From Cognatishimia activa (GTDB lineage Bacteria; Pseudomonadota; Alphaproteobacteria; Rhodobacterales; Rhodobacteraceae), in contig NZ_CP096147.1 of assembly GCF_026016445.1 (NCBI RefSeq), forward strand, positions 1,834,501-1,898,500: a stretch of DNA of 64,000 nt. Direction: 5' to 3'. Positions 46,592 to 56,708 of the stretch are shown one piece after another. Under the pieces are notes generated by a model, which ran no database searches, was not told the DNA's origin, and was given only the letters and a program-made list of their open reading frames with translations. Position numbers and translations under genes: made by a program. Position 1 is the first letter of the stretch, and each line of letters begins with the position of its first letter.

Positions 46592-46644
46592 TCAGGGTGG
46601 CGCTGGTCGGTCGGCGTCACCCGCCCTTTCTTGAAAGAATTCCG

Positions 46645-47316
46645 ATGTCGTCAAAACCGCGAATTGCTTTGATTCATGCGACGAGAGTAGCTGTTGAACC
46701 TATCGAGACGGCCGCTAAGGAACTTTGGCCCGACGCGGACACCATCACAATTTTGGAAGAAGGACTGTCCGCTGACCGCGCCAGCGGAGCCGCAACACTT
46801 GATGAATTGAATGCCCGTATTGTGCGACTCGCACGTTACGTGGAAGACATGAAACCAGATGGAATTCTCTACACTTGTTCGGCTTTTGGTCGCGGTATCG
46901 AAAAAGCCGCAGCAACATCGAGCATTCCGGTGTTGAAACCAAACGAGGCGATGTTTGAAGCCGCCTTTGCGAAAGGTGACGACATCGCAATGATCTATAC
47001 TTTCGAACCGGCTGTTAAAGGCATGGAAGACGAGTTTGCAGAAGAGGCTACCAGCCGCAAGTCCTCCGCTAAGATTCGCTCAGTTTTTGCTGAAGGCGCA
47101 CTTGACGCATTGAAAGCTGGAGATGGGCGAACCCATGATCGTCTGATTGCTGAAGCGGCAAGAACCATCGGCAAAGCTGACGCGATTTTGCTGGCTCATT
47201 TCTCCATGGCGCGGGCAGCGAATGAAGTACGAACGGTAACGGATGTACCGGTGCTCACAAGCCCAGAAGCTGCGATCCACAAACTACAAGCCGCATTGAG
47301 CGGAAAGTCAGAATAA
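46645..47316 (+). CDS. Asp/Glu racemase-superfamily protein
   Basis: 223 residues from the ATG at 46645. The fold pattern is IALIHATRV, ILYTCSAFGRGIE and DVPVLTSPEAAIHKL. Cys78 is present, but the second catalytic cysteine of true racemases is His185 (LLAHFSMA), as in single-cysteine members such as arylmalonate decarboxylase or maleate isomerase relatives. It may therefore isomerise or decarboxylate a dicarboxylic acid rather than racemise an amino acid. It lies inside the tct-otn operon, 13 bases before otnK. Confidence 0.82.
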   Translation: MSSKPRIALIHATRVAVEPIETAAKELWPDADTITILEEGLSADRASGAATLDELNARIVRLARYVEDMKPDGILYTCSAFGRGIEKAAATSSIPVLKPNEAMFEAAFAKGDDIAMIYTFEPAVKGMEDEFAEEATSRKSSAKIRSVFAEGALDALKAGDGRTHDRLIAEAARTIGKADAILLAHFSMARAANEVRTVTDVPVLTSPEAAIHKLQAALSGKSE

Positions 47317-47328
47317 GGAAGCTATCAA

Positions 47329-48612
47329 ATGCTGATAGGTGTTATTGCCGACGATTTCACAGGCGCAAGCGATATTGCAAACACCCTAGCTAAGGGTGTT
47401 GCACCTGAGGGTGGACTGGCCACGGCGCAGTTCCCGGGTGTCCCATCCGAGCCGGCTCCCGAAAATGTAGAAGCGGGTGTGATTTCTCTGAAAACCCGCA
47501 CAGCGCCTATTGATGAGGCCGTAGCGGAAAGCCTAGCCGCTCTGGAATGGTTGCTGGAGCAAGGGTGTCGTCAGATCATATTTAAATACTGTTCGACCTT
47601 TGACTCAACATCCGAAGGTAATATCGGGCCTGTTGGTCAGGCACTCGCTTTGGCGATGAATGCGCGCGGAGTTGTAGTTTGCCCAGCATTTCCAACGGTT
47701 GGCCGCACCGTCTACCAGGGGCATCTTTTTGTTTTCGACAAGCTGTTAAACGAAAGTGGCATGCAAAATCACCCGTTAACACCGATGACCGACCCAGACA
47801 TCCGCCGATTTTTGGCTCTGCAAACGGAATGGGGCGTGGGACATGTGGCGCAGCCGGTTGTAACCGATGGGCCTACCAGCATTTCTGCGGCTTTGGCCGC
47901 GGATGCCAAGGCCGGCAATATGTTCACAGTCGTTGATGCGACATCTGACAATGACCTTTTAACTATTGGCGAAGCGCTGGAAGATGCGTCTTTGATCACC
48001 GGTGGTTCCGGTATCGCGCTTGGTCTGCCCCGTAACTTTATTCGAAAACGGTTGGCTCGCGGAGGTGAGACCACATTGGAGGTACAGGGTGGTCCCGGCG
48101 CCATTCTGGCCGGGTCATGTTCCGGTGCGACACGCGGTCAAGTGGACTTGCATGAAAGTAGCCAGCCTGCCTACGCGATTGACGTGCCAAAAGTTATCTC
48201 TGGCGACATCACTGCTGACACGTTGGTCGACTTCATTGTCGAGCATCAAGGCAAGCAGCCGCTCATCTATTCTTCCGGCACACCGGAAGCCGTCAAAGAA
48301 ATTCAAAACAAGTTTGGTCGCGCGAAAGTCGCCGCGACTTTAGACGCACTCTTCGCTGATACCGCACGCAAGCTCATCCAGCGAGGCTATCGCAAGATCG
48401 TTGTGGCTGGTGGGGAAACCTCTGGCGCGGTGGCTCAAGCAGTTGCAGACGAGCTAGGGAACCCAGCGATGCAGATCGGTCCAGAGATCGACCCGGGGGT
48501 GCCCATTCTCAAACTGGGCAACGGTGATCCTGTCTTACTCGCATTGAAATCCGGGAACTTCGGAGCGCCTGATTTCTTTAGCAAAGCTCTTTCAATCATG
48601 GGGGGCAACTGA
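47329..48612 (+). CDS. otnK: Four-carbon acid-sugar kinase OtnK (DUF1537)
   Basis: 427-residue kinase of the DUF1537 family. The N-terminal substrate domain begins with IGVIADDFTGASDIANTL and includes FKYCSTFDSTSEGNIGP; the C-terminal ATP-binding domain contains VVAGGETSGAVAQAV and ILKLGNGDPVLLALKSGNFG. The closest known role is phosphorylation of 3-oxo-tetronate. The gene is coupled to otnC by a one-base overlap, the pairing expected for the 3-oxo-tetronate kinase and decarboxylase. Confidence 0.9.
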   Translation: MLIGVIADDFTGASDIANTLAKGVAPEGGLATAQFPGVPSEPAPENVEAGVISLKTRTAPIDEAVAESLAALEWLLEQGCRQIIFKYCSTFDSTSEGNIGPVGQALALAMNARGVVVCPAFPTVGRTVYQGHLFVFDKLLNESGMQNHPLTPMTDPDIRRFLALQTEWGVGHVAQPVVTDGPTSISAALAADAKAGNMFTVVDATSDNDLLTIGEALEDASLITGGSGIALGLPRNFIRKRLARGGETTLEVQGGPGAILAGSCSGATRGQVDLHESSQPAYAIDVPKVISGDITADTLVDFIVEHQGKQPLIYSSGTPEAVKEIQNKFGRAKVAATLDALFADTARKLIQRGYRKIVVAGGETSGAVAQAVADELGNPAMQIGPEIDPGVPILKLGNGDPVLLALKSGNFGAPDFFSKALSIMGGN

Positions 48613-49253
48613 TGAACCCGGCAGAACTCAAAGCGCGCGAGGATATGGCGCGACTATGTAAGTCGCTATTTGATCGTGGATTCTCAGTGGGCACAGCAGG
48701 CAACGTCTCGGTACGCCTTGAAGACGGCATCCTGATGACCCCAACCAATGTGACGCTTGGCGATCTGGTCCCAGAGCGCATTGCAAAGATCGACCTAGAG
48801 GGCAATCACGTTGCAGGTGACCGGCCCACCAAAGAAGTGTTCCTGCATCAGGCATTTTATGAAACCCGCCCAGGGGCCGGCGCGGTCGTGCATCTTCATT
48901 CCACCTGGGCAACAGCATTGTCATGCCTTTCCGATGTCAATCCAGACGACTGCGTACCACCGCTGACACCCTATGTGGTGATGCGTGTCGGCACCGTGAA
49001 ACTGGTGCCATACATAAAGCCCGGCGACCCAAAGTCCGGAGAAATGATCCGCAATCTAAAGGGAAAATACGCCACTGTGTTGCTTGGCAATCATGGCCCT
49101 GTTGTGAGCGGCAAGAACCTATTTTCAGCCGTTTGCGCTGCAGAGGAATTGGAAGAAACCGCAAAGCTTTTGGTGGCGCTACGCGGGCAAGAGACCAAAC
49201 TTTTGAGCGAAGAAGAGGTTGCCGACCTGAAAACAACGTTTGGAACGATTTGA
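48612..49253 (+). CDS. otnC: Class II aldolase/decarboxylase OtnC
   Basis: 213 residues of the class II aldolase (fuculose aldolase) family. The metal site is visible as His94 and His96 in VVHLHS and His161 in GNHGPV, with Glu75 as candidate acid-base. With OtnK it would convert 3-oxo-tetronate 4-phosphate to dihydroxyacetone phosphate and CO2 in the known pathway. TGAACCC: its ATG shares one base with the otnK stop. Length is standard. Confidence 0.9.
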   Translation: MNPAELKAREDMARLCKSLFDRGFSVGTAGNVSVRLEDGILMTPTNVTLGDLVPERIAKIDLEGNHVAGDRPTKEVFLHQAFYETRPGAGAVVHLHSTWATALSCLSDVNPDDCVPPLTPYVVMRVGTVKLVPYIKPGDPKSGEMIRNLKGKYATVLLGNHGPVVSGKNLFSAVCAAEELEETAKLLVALRGQETKLLSEEEVADLKTTFGTI

Positions 49254-49260
49254 TGGCGCC

Positions 49261-49734
49261 ATGAAAACTGCAGACCTAATTGATAATCACGCGGCACAGC
49301 TGGAGTTTGTGCATCTTCCCTTCCGTAAATTTGGCCAAAAGGCATTCATCGGTGGAATGATCGAGACGGTGAAGTGCTTTGAAGAAAACACCAAAATGCG
49401 TGAGCTGCTTCAGTCTCCTGGCAAAGGGCGTATTCTTGTGGTGGATGGTGGCGGCTCAACACGCACTGCCATCCTGGGTGACAAAATGGCTGGCTGGGCG
49501 ATCGATAGCGGTTGGGCCGGTTTGATCATCAATGGGGCCATCCGCGACAGCGTCGAAGTCAATGAAATGGACATTGCCGTTTTTGCACTGGGCACATCGC
49601 CTGTAAGATCGGAAAAGACAAATGCAGGACAATCCGGGATCGACGTAAAATTCGGCGGAGTTCGTTTTGAATCTGGCCATTATGTGTATGCAGACGCAGA
49701 TGGGGTTCTTTACAGCCCGGCCAATCTCGTTTGA
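49261..49734 (+). CDS. RraA-like/HMG-aldolase-family protein
   Basis: 157 residues from the ATG at 49261. The family pattern GDKMAGWAIDSGWAGLIINGAIRDSVEV is present, with Arg95-Asp96 and Glu99 in place of the catalytic residues of 4-hydroxy-4-methyl-2-oxoglutarate aldolases; GTSPVRSEK is also conserved. In such a pathway it may cleave a 4-hydroxy-2-oxo acid or decarboxylate oxaloacetate, rather than inhibit RNase E. It overlaps the next gene by TTGA and follows otnC by seven bases. Confidence 0.85.
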   Translation: MKTADLIDNHAAQLEFVHLPFRKFGQKAFIGGMIETVKCFEENTKMRELLQSPGKGRILVVDGGGSTRTAILGDKMAGWAIDSGWAGLIINGAIRDSVEVNEMDIAVFALGTSPVRSEKTNAGQSGIDVKFGGVRFESGHYVYADADGVLYSPANLV

Positions 49735-50771
49735 GCCGTCTAAAAGTTAATATCGAGCCATCCGCGACACTTGTAATTGCCGCGACTGGAGGTTGGCTGG
49801 TCTCATTAACTAGCATTCCTCTCGGCTGGTTGATCGGCTCGATGCTGAGCGTCGTCGCCATGTCGCTTTTCAAAATCCCGGTACATCAACCGGGCCGGGT
49901 CATGCCCTTTGTAAGAGCGTCAGTCGGCACGATGTTGGGCGCTTCCGTGACCCTAGGTGTGCTGCAATCGTTAACGGATTTGTGGCCGTCTTTTGTCTTT
50001 ATGGCGGCTGTGATGTTGCTGGGCGGCTTCGTAAACTACCAGCTTTTGCACCGCTCTTTTTCATTCGGGAAATCTGAATCCGCACTGTGTTCGGTTCCCG
50101 GTGGGATTGCCGAAATGATCCTATTGAGTGAAACCACAGGCGGGGAGCAATGGCGGGTTGCGATCGTACATGCGGTACGCATTGCTTTGGCGATCCTGCT
50201 TATTCCGATCTTGATTGGATTCATCACTGAAAACGAAATCGTCCGAGGCGGTGGTCCGGTCCTTCCCGATATGAAATGGGGCGACGCCTTCTGGTTCGTG
50301 ATCTGTATTGCGGCGGGGCTGTTGTCTCAGAAGCTGAAATTCATTCCTGCCCGTATTGTGCTTGTGCCCATGCTAGTATGTAGCGTTCTTCATGTCACCG
50401 GCGTTACCAACTTTGTGGTCCCGACGCAGCTGTCAAACGTGGTGCAAATTTTCATCGGCATCAACGTAGGGGGTCGCTTTGCTGGGGTTTCCACCAAGCT
50501 TTTGATGCAGGTGATGCTGGCGGCGGCCTGTATCGTTATGGTCCAAATCTGCTTCGCATTTGGTTCCGCCATTGTTGGCGCTGGCATCTTGAATGCTGAT
50601 CCCATCACGCTGGCCTTGGCCTATTCTCCCGGCGGGCTTGCTGAGATGTCGATGATTGCCATCGCCTTCGGGCAAGAGGTCGCGATCGTCGGCTTTCACC
50701 ACATCGCGCGTGTTCTTGGCGCATTGTTTACCGCGCCACTTATTCTGAAATCCTTGACTAGGAGGCCCTGA
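49731..50771 (+). CDS. AbrB-type integral membrane protein
   Basis: 346 residues with a TTG start that overlaps the previous stop (TTGA). About ten hydrophobic segments, with two GG-rich repeats (WLVSLTSIPLGWLIGSML, SPGGLAEMSMIAIAFG). The AbrB (ammonia monooxygenase-like, DUF reference family) proteins are membrane proteins of uncertain transport role. It may act as a second carrier or efflux route for an intermediate. Its stop overlaps the ATG of the aconitase gene by one base. Confidence 0.75.
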   Translation: MSRLKVNIEPSATLVIAATGGWLVSLTSIPLGWLIGSMLSVVAMSLFKIPVHQPGRVMPFVRASVGTMLGASVTLGVLQSLTDLWPSFVFMAAVMLLGGFVNYQLLHRSFSFGKSESALCSVPGGIAEMILLSETTGGEQWRVAIVHAVRIALAILLIPILIGFITENEIVRGGGPVLPDMKWGDAFWFVICIAAGLLSQKLKFIPARIVLVPMLVCSVLHVTGVTNFVVPTQLSNVVQIFIGINVGGRFAGVSTKLLMQVMLAAACIVMVQICFAFGSAIVGAGILNADPITLALAYSPGGLAEMSMIAIAFGQEVAIVGFHHIARVLGALFTAPLILKSLTRRP

Positions 50772-53368
50772 TGTTTCCTCGGCAAACCGTTCAAACACCA
50801 AGCCAATCTGTCCAGTGCGTAGATCTACCCGGAATTCTCGGAGATCGCCTCCCACATCTGCCGCATGTGCTGCGCCTTTTGGCGGAAAACCACGTGCGGG
50901 CGGGTGCAAGCCTTGAGGATCTGCGCGTCGCGTTGGATGGGTGGCTCTTACGGAAGCCGTCGCAAGCAGAGCTATCTTTCCGACCCAACCGAATTTTGAT
51001 GCATGACACGACCTGCACACCGGCGCTGGCCGATATTGCGGGCCTACGGGACGCCGTCGCGGAAGCGGGTGGTGATCCAAGCAGCCTTACACCGACTTTG
51101 CCAGTGGAGGTGTCTGTCGACCACTCCTTGGCAGTCGACGTCTATGCCCAAAGCGATGCAAGCGTGATCAACCGTCGCAATGAAATCACCCGGAACCGCG
51201 AACGTTATGCTTTTATGAAATGGGCATCAGTGAACATGGATGGGGTGACGGTGAATCCTCCGGGCACCGGGATCATGCACACGATCAACCTTGAACAGCT
51301 GGCGACTTTGTTGGTGATCGGCGAAGATCGATTTGCGCATCCTGATATGTTGCTGGGCACAGACAGCCACACGCCAATGATCAATGGGATCGGTGTATTG
51401 GGTTGGGGCATCGGCGGCCTGGAAGCAGAAAGTGTGATGTTTGGCCAAGCCGTTTCTCTGGCCGTACCTGAAGTAGTCGGGGTGGAACTGATCGGGGCGT
51501 TGAAAGCCGGGGTCACACCAACCGACTTGGCGTTGGTGGTCACCCAAAAGCTGCGCGAGATTGGCGTGGCCGGTAACTTTGTCGAATTTTACGGGGCGGG
51601 GGTGTCGAACCTTTCAGCAGATGCGCGTTCTGTGATTGCCAACATGGCGCCAGAATATGGGGCCTCAACCGGGTTCTTCCCCGCGGACGAAGAGGTGATT
51701 AGCTATCTGTGCCGCACGGATCGTCCTGATACGCTGACCGGCAGCATAGAACCTGTGTTCAAGGCGATGGGGCTTTGGTTTGACCCGGCAGAGCGTCCAC
51801 GATTTGACCGCAGCATTGTCATTGATCTGGATAGTATTGGCACCAATATTGCAGGCCCACGCCGCCCGCAGGATTGCTGTGCTCCAAAGGATGCACTTGC
51901 CCGCATAGAACAAGCGATTGGTCGGAAGCTAAAAGACTTCCCTGCGGGTTTTGATCGAGATGCAGGCGAAGTGCCAGACGGCGCCATTGGGGTTGCTGCG
52001 ATCACCAGTTGTACGAACACGTCTGACCCACGGCTGTTAGTCTCTGCTGGTCTGTTGGCGCGCAAGGCGCGGGCTTTCGGCCTGCGTCCGCCGCATTGGG
52101 TGAAGACGTCGCTGGCACCGGGATCTCCTTCTGCACGGGCATATCTGGAACGGGCGGAGCTGACGGGAGATTTGGATTCCGTTGGGTTTTCCATCGTGGG
52201 CTTTGGTTGCACGACTTGTATTGGCAATCCGGGCCCTTTGCCCGAAGTGATTGAAGATGCACTCGGCGAAAAGAAGGCCATCCCGGCGATCCTTTCTGGT
52301 AACCGCAACTTCCCGGGCCGTGTGCATCCGAAGCTTGATCTTGGTTATCTCGCGTCACCCCCTTTGGTCGTGGCATATGCGCTGAAGGGCAGCATTCAAG
52401 GGGACATTCTTAGCGACCCGATCGGTCAATCTGCGGATGGTAAAGACGTCTATCTGACAGATATCTGGCCCGACGAGGCCGAGATTGATGCCGCGCTGAA
52501 CAAAGGCTTTGAACCCACCGACGTGCCGCAGGCCTTCTCAGAAGCGTGGCGCAGCAAACAGTGGGACGATATTGAAGCACCTAAAGCCGCACAATTCCCG
52601 TGGAGTGCTGGGTCGCGCTATCTGCGTCGTCCGAAGTTTGCCTCTTTGGATGAAACCTCGCGCCTTGGTCACTATCAGGCCGCGCCGCTTCTGGTGCTGG
52701 GGGATGACATGACCACAGACCACATCTCCCCAGCAGGTTGGATTGATCCAAACAGTGAAGCGGGCGATTGGCTGATTGAACGCGACGGCGATCCTAAAGA
52801 CCTAAACGTCTATGCCGCCTATCGCGGCAATTGGGAGGTCATGGTGCGCGGCCTCTATACCAACCGTTTGGCCACCAACTATCTTGCCGAAGGTTTGGCC
52901 CCGCCACAGACCGTCCTGGAGGATGGGTCTATACACCCTGTTTACGCGGCCTCTCAAATTCTTGCGGAACGCGGGCAGTCCATCGTGATCCTTGCGGGTG
53001 AACGCTATGGCATGGGGTCCAGCCGAGATTGGGCCGCGAAGGGTGCTGCACTTTTGGGCGCGCGCGCGATCATCGCGAACGGGTTTGAGCGGATTCACCG
53101 CACCAATCTGATTGGGATGGGGGTTCTGCCGCTTCAGATCATTGATGACTTTGTCCCCAAGGATGCAGGCGTAACTGCCGCTGACCGCCTTGAAGTGAAC
53201 ATCGCCAATGAGGCCCTGACACCTTTGCTGGAAACACAGGTAATCCTGCACGCTGCGGATGGAACCAAACGCCCAATTAAATGTCGTGCTGCTGTGGAGA
53301 CACATCAGGAAGTAGCTACTCTGCAGAAGGGGGGCATCCTGTCGGCGATTTTACGGAAAACAAACTAG
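50771..53368 (+). CDS. Aconitase-superfamily hydratase, divergent AcnA-like
   Basis: 865 residues with the full AcnA architecture. The 4Fe-4S ligands are Cys414 (ITSCTNTS), Cys480 and Cys483 (FGCTTCIG). The C-terminal swivel domain has TTDHISPAG and ERYGMGSSRDWAAKG. The N-terminal substrate segment differs from AcnA: RILMHDTTCTPALADIA takes the place of the usual QDFTGVPAVVDLA pattern, so citrate may not be the substrate. It is coupled to the AbrB-type gene and ends the operon; a housekeeping aconitase would not normally sit here. Confidence 0.88.
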   Translation: MFPRQTVQTPSQSVQCVDLPGILGDRLPHLPHVLRLLAENHVRAGASLEDLRVALDGWLLRKPSQAELSFRPNRILMHDTTCTPALADIAGLRDAVAEAGGDPSSLTPTLPVEVSVDHSLAVDVYAQSDASVINRRNEITRNRERYAFMKWASVNMDGVTVNPPGTGIMHTINLEQLATLLVIGEDRFAHPDMLLGTDSHTPMINGIGVLGWGIGGLEAESVMFGQAVSLAVPEVVGVELIGALKAGVTPTDLALVVTQKLREIGVAGNFVEFYGAGVSNLSADARSVIANMAPEYGASTGFFPADEEVISYLCRTDRPDTLTGSIEPVFKAMGLWFDPAERPRFDRSIVIDLDSIGTNIAGPRRPQDCCAPKDALARIEQAIGRKLKDFPAGFDRDAGEVPDGAIGVAAITSCTNTSDPRLLVSAGLLARKARAFGLRPPHWVKTSLAPGSPSARAYLERAELTGDLDSVGFSIVGFGCTTCIGNPGPLPEVIEDALGEKKAIPAILSGNRNFPGRVHPKLDLGYLASPPLVVAYALKGSIQGDILSDPIGQSADGKDVYLTDIWPDEAEIDAALNKGFEPTDVPQAFSEAWRSKQWDDIEAPKAAQFPWSAGSRYLRRPKFASLDETSRLGHYQAAPLLVLGDDMTTDHISPAGWIDPNSEAGDWLIERDGDPKDLNVYAAYRGNWEVMVRGLYTNRLATNYLAEGLAPPQTVLEDGSIHPVYAASQILAERGQSIVILAGERYGMGSSRDWAAKGAALLGARAIIANGFERIHRTNLIGMGVLPLQIIDDFVPKDAGVTAADRLEVNIANEALTPLLETQVILHAADGTKRPIKCRAAVETHQEVATLQKGGILSAILRKTN

Positions 53369-53723
53369 GAGTTGCATAAATTGCAGAGAAACCGATTAGC
53401 CACAACTTGGTATTTCCATTCAATCTTATGTCTGGTTTGGCTGGTCAGCTGACAAATTCGCGGACGCAGCGAATGTCTGCTTTCCGCCGTTTTCGCTTGC
53501 TCAATAGCCCTGAGTACTTTCGGACTGCATTCATTTTCAGTCGTGCGTTTCTTAGCTCCGCCTTTTGCCCGAAGAGCTAAATTCGATCGGCTCACATTTG
53601 AAAGAAGCAGAGCTGTTACTCCGCAGAAAATCACTACAAATCCGATCGAAGTACTTTAACCGCCAATAATAAATACATTGTCCGCTGGAACCAAACGGCG
53701 GCAAACACCAATTTTCTTAAAGT
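53369..53723. repeat. Intergenic tract with TTCGCTGCG-type motifs
   Basis: About 350 bases without a credible gene. GCGGACGCAGCGAATG at 53460 is the inverted form of the motif seen at 27.9, 31.9 and 41.0 kb. It is followed by TTTCCGCCG, also present at 27.8 kb. Confidence 0.45.
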
Positions 53724-53780
53724 TCGCGAAATCTTTATCCCGATTTCGAGACAACTTTATCCCGATCTACAGCAGGCTCT
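53724..53780. repeat. Repeat element copy D
   Basis: Bases 53731-53766 equal 18011-18046 except for one base, in the same orientation. It directly abuts the 3' end of the complex I gene, whose stop codon lies within it, so the element may mark an insertion or recombination site there. Confidence 0.85.
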
Positions 53781-54090
53781 AATGCGTCCAGGGACCTTTA
53801 CGATCAGTGGCGAAGTTCTCGCCATACCCGCCCGCGCGAATGTTCGCTTTGCGCTTATGCGGCTCTGTGACCGTTGCTTCGATGCCGTGTTCCTTGGCGT
53901 AGTCCAAGGCCGCTTCTTTTGAAGAAAAACGCAACTTCACTTGAGATTGCGTGTCATCAGAACTGGTCCATCCCATCAAAGGATCAATGTCACGTGCAGA
54001 GGACTGCGCGTATTCCAAAACCCAAGTCTTGGTTTTGGCCTGACCAGAAGTCATTGCATTGCGGGCTGGCTGGTAGATGCGAGCGATCAT
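53779..54090 (-). CDS. NDUFS4-like complex I accessory protein
   Basis: 103 residues from the ATG at 54090; the open frame is longer but lacks a ribosome site. The sequence [27 protein letters not shown] and the region [30 protein letters not shown] match the ETC complex I subunit conserved region (NDUFS4/18 kDa). Alphaproteobacterial complex I carries this protein as an accessory subunit. It is a single leftward gene here, with a repeat element at its stop. Confidence 0.85.
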   Translation of the reverse strand: MIARIYQPARNAMTSGQAKTKTWVLEYAQSSARDIDPLMGWTSSDDTQSQVKLRFSSKEAALDYAKEHGIEATVTEPHKRKANIRAGGYGENFATDRKGPWTH

Positions 54091-54221
54091 CAAAGGCTTC
54101 CTCTTCTTGAAAACACTTATCTGCAATTTGTCAGGTTCAGACAAGACCAGAATGTCTCCTTCGATCAGGCCAATGGTCGCAACGGCTTGACCGCACAACC
54201 TTGCCGAGAATATCAAGGCCC

Positions 54222-54325
54222 TACGCAGGGGTGTCCCGCAAAGGACTGAGAGGCGGATACGGGCGAATGCCCAGCGACGCGACCCTTTGAACCTGACCCA
54301 GTTGATACTGGCGTAGGAAGCTAGG
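54222..54325 (+). ncRNA. TPP riboswitch (THI element)
   Basis: The classical thi box is complete: CTGAGA at 54245-54250, and ACCCTTTGAACCTGA, CAGTTGATACTGGCGTAGGAA. It lies about 115 bases upstream of thiC. Downstream, GCCTCC at about 54388 can pair with the thiC ribosome site GGAGG, which suggests control of translation start rather than termination. Confidence 0.95.
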
Positions 54326-54380
54326 AACGCATCGCGACAGGCTTAGGGCCAATCCGACTGTGGTATCTGATTAGGGGTAA

Positions 54381-56234
<1,854 letters not shown>

Positions 56235-56240
56235 ATCAGA

Positions 56241-56272
56241 AAGCCCCCAAGTTTTGGCTTGGGGGCTTTTCC
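56241..56272 (+). terminator. Rho-independent terminator after thiC
   Basis: AAGCCCCCAAG (56241-56251) and CTTGGGGGCTT (56258-56268) form an 11-bp stem, followed by TTCC. Its strength fits an isolated gene. Confidence 0.85.
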
Positions 56273-56708
56273 ATGCCTGCAAGTCTTGGTTGCCGAACCG
56301 TCCACGGGGAGCGAGGGGTATGTGTGGGCCATCCAGCAACCAAGCGCTGCTTGCCTAAAAACTATACTAATGAGAAAATGAGAATGGCAACTAGGTTTGC
56401 AATAAATGTTCACAAAGCCGATCATTTCTTTGCAAAAATTTCAATGAAACCGATTGCGGTTTCCGCAAGATTTCTCGAAACAGTGAACAGACCAATCCGA
56501 TATAAAATCAATAGGTTACCCACGGTAAGCTTTTGACCAATTAGTAAGGCGTTGGAACGCCTCTTCTGCGACATTCGGTCTCAGTCCAGAATTTCGAGTT
56601 CTCCTGACAATAATTGACAGTTTTTCTTAGCCTACGGGTCTTTGTGACCGACTTCGACTTGCGCTTGACGCGTTTCGGTTCAAATTATGGGCAACGAAGG
56701 GATTCCAA
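56273..56708. other. Intergenic region upstream of uvrB
   Basis: About 435 bases. An 87-codon frame at 56273-56536 overlaps the thiC terminator, has no ribosome site and no family resemblance. TTGACA occurs at 56614-56619 but no convincing -10 box follows. The uvrB promoter is therefore only assumed here; no LexA box was recognised. Confidence 0.5.

Noticed and set aside
45577..46620. 347-residue leftward frame opposite the dehydrogenase gene
   Set aside because: Shadow frame produced by biased codons of a highly expressed gene; no recognisable domain.
49261..49734. RraA-like protein as RNase E inhibitor
   Set aside because: Arg-Asp catalytic pair and operon context point to an aldolase/decarboxylase role.
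52802..53305. 167-residue leftward frame opposite the aconitase gene
   Set aside because: Lies wholly inside a conserved gene on the other strand, no ribosome site or family resemblance.
53369..53400. Terminator directly after the aconitase gene
   Set aside because: TTGCATAAATTGCAG offers only a very short stem without T-run.
56273..56536. 87-residue frame after thiC
   Set aside because: Overlaps the thiC terminator, has no ribosome site, no domain.
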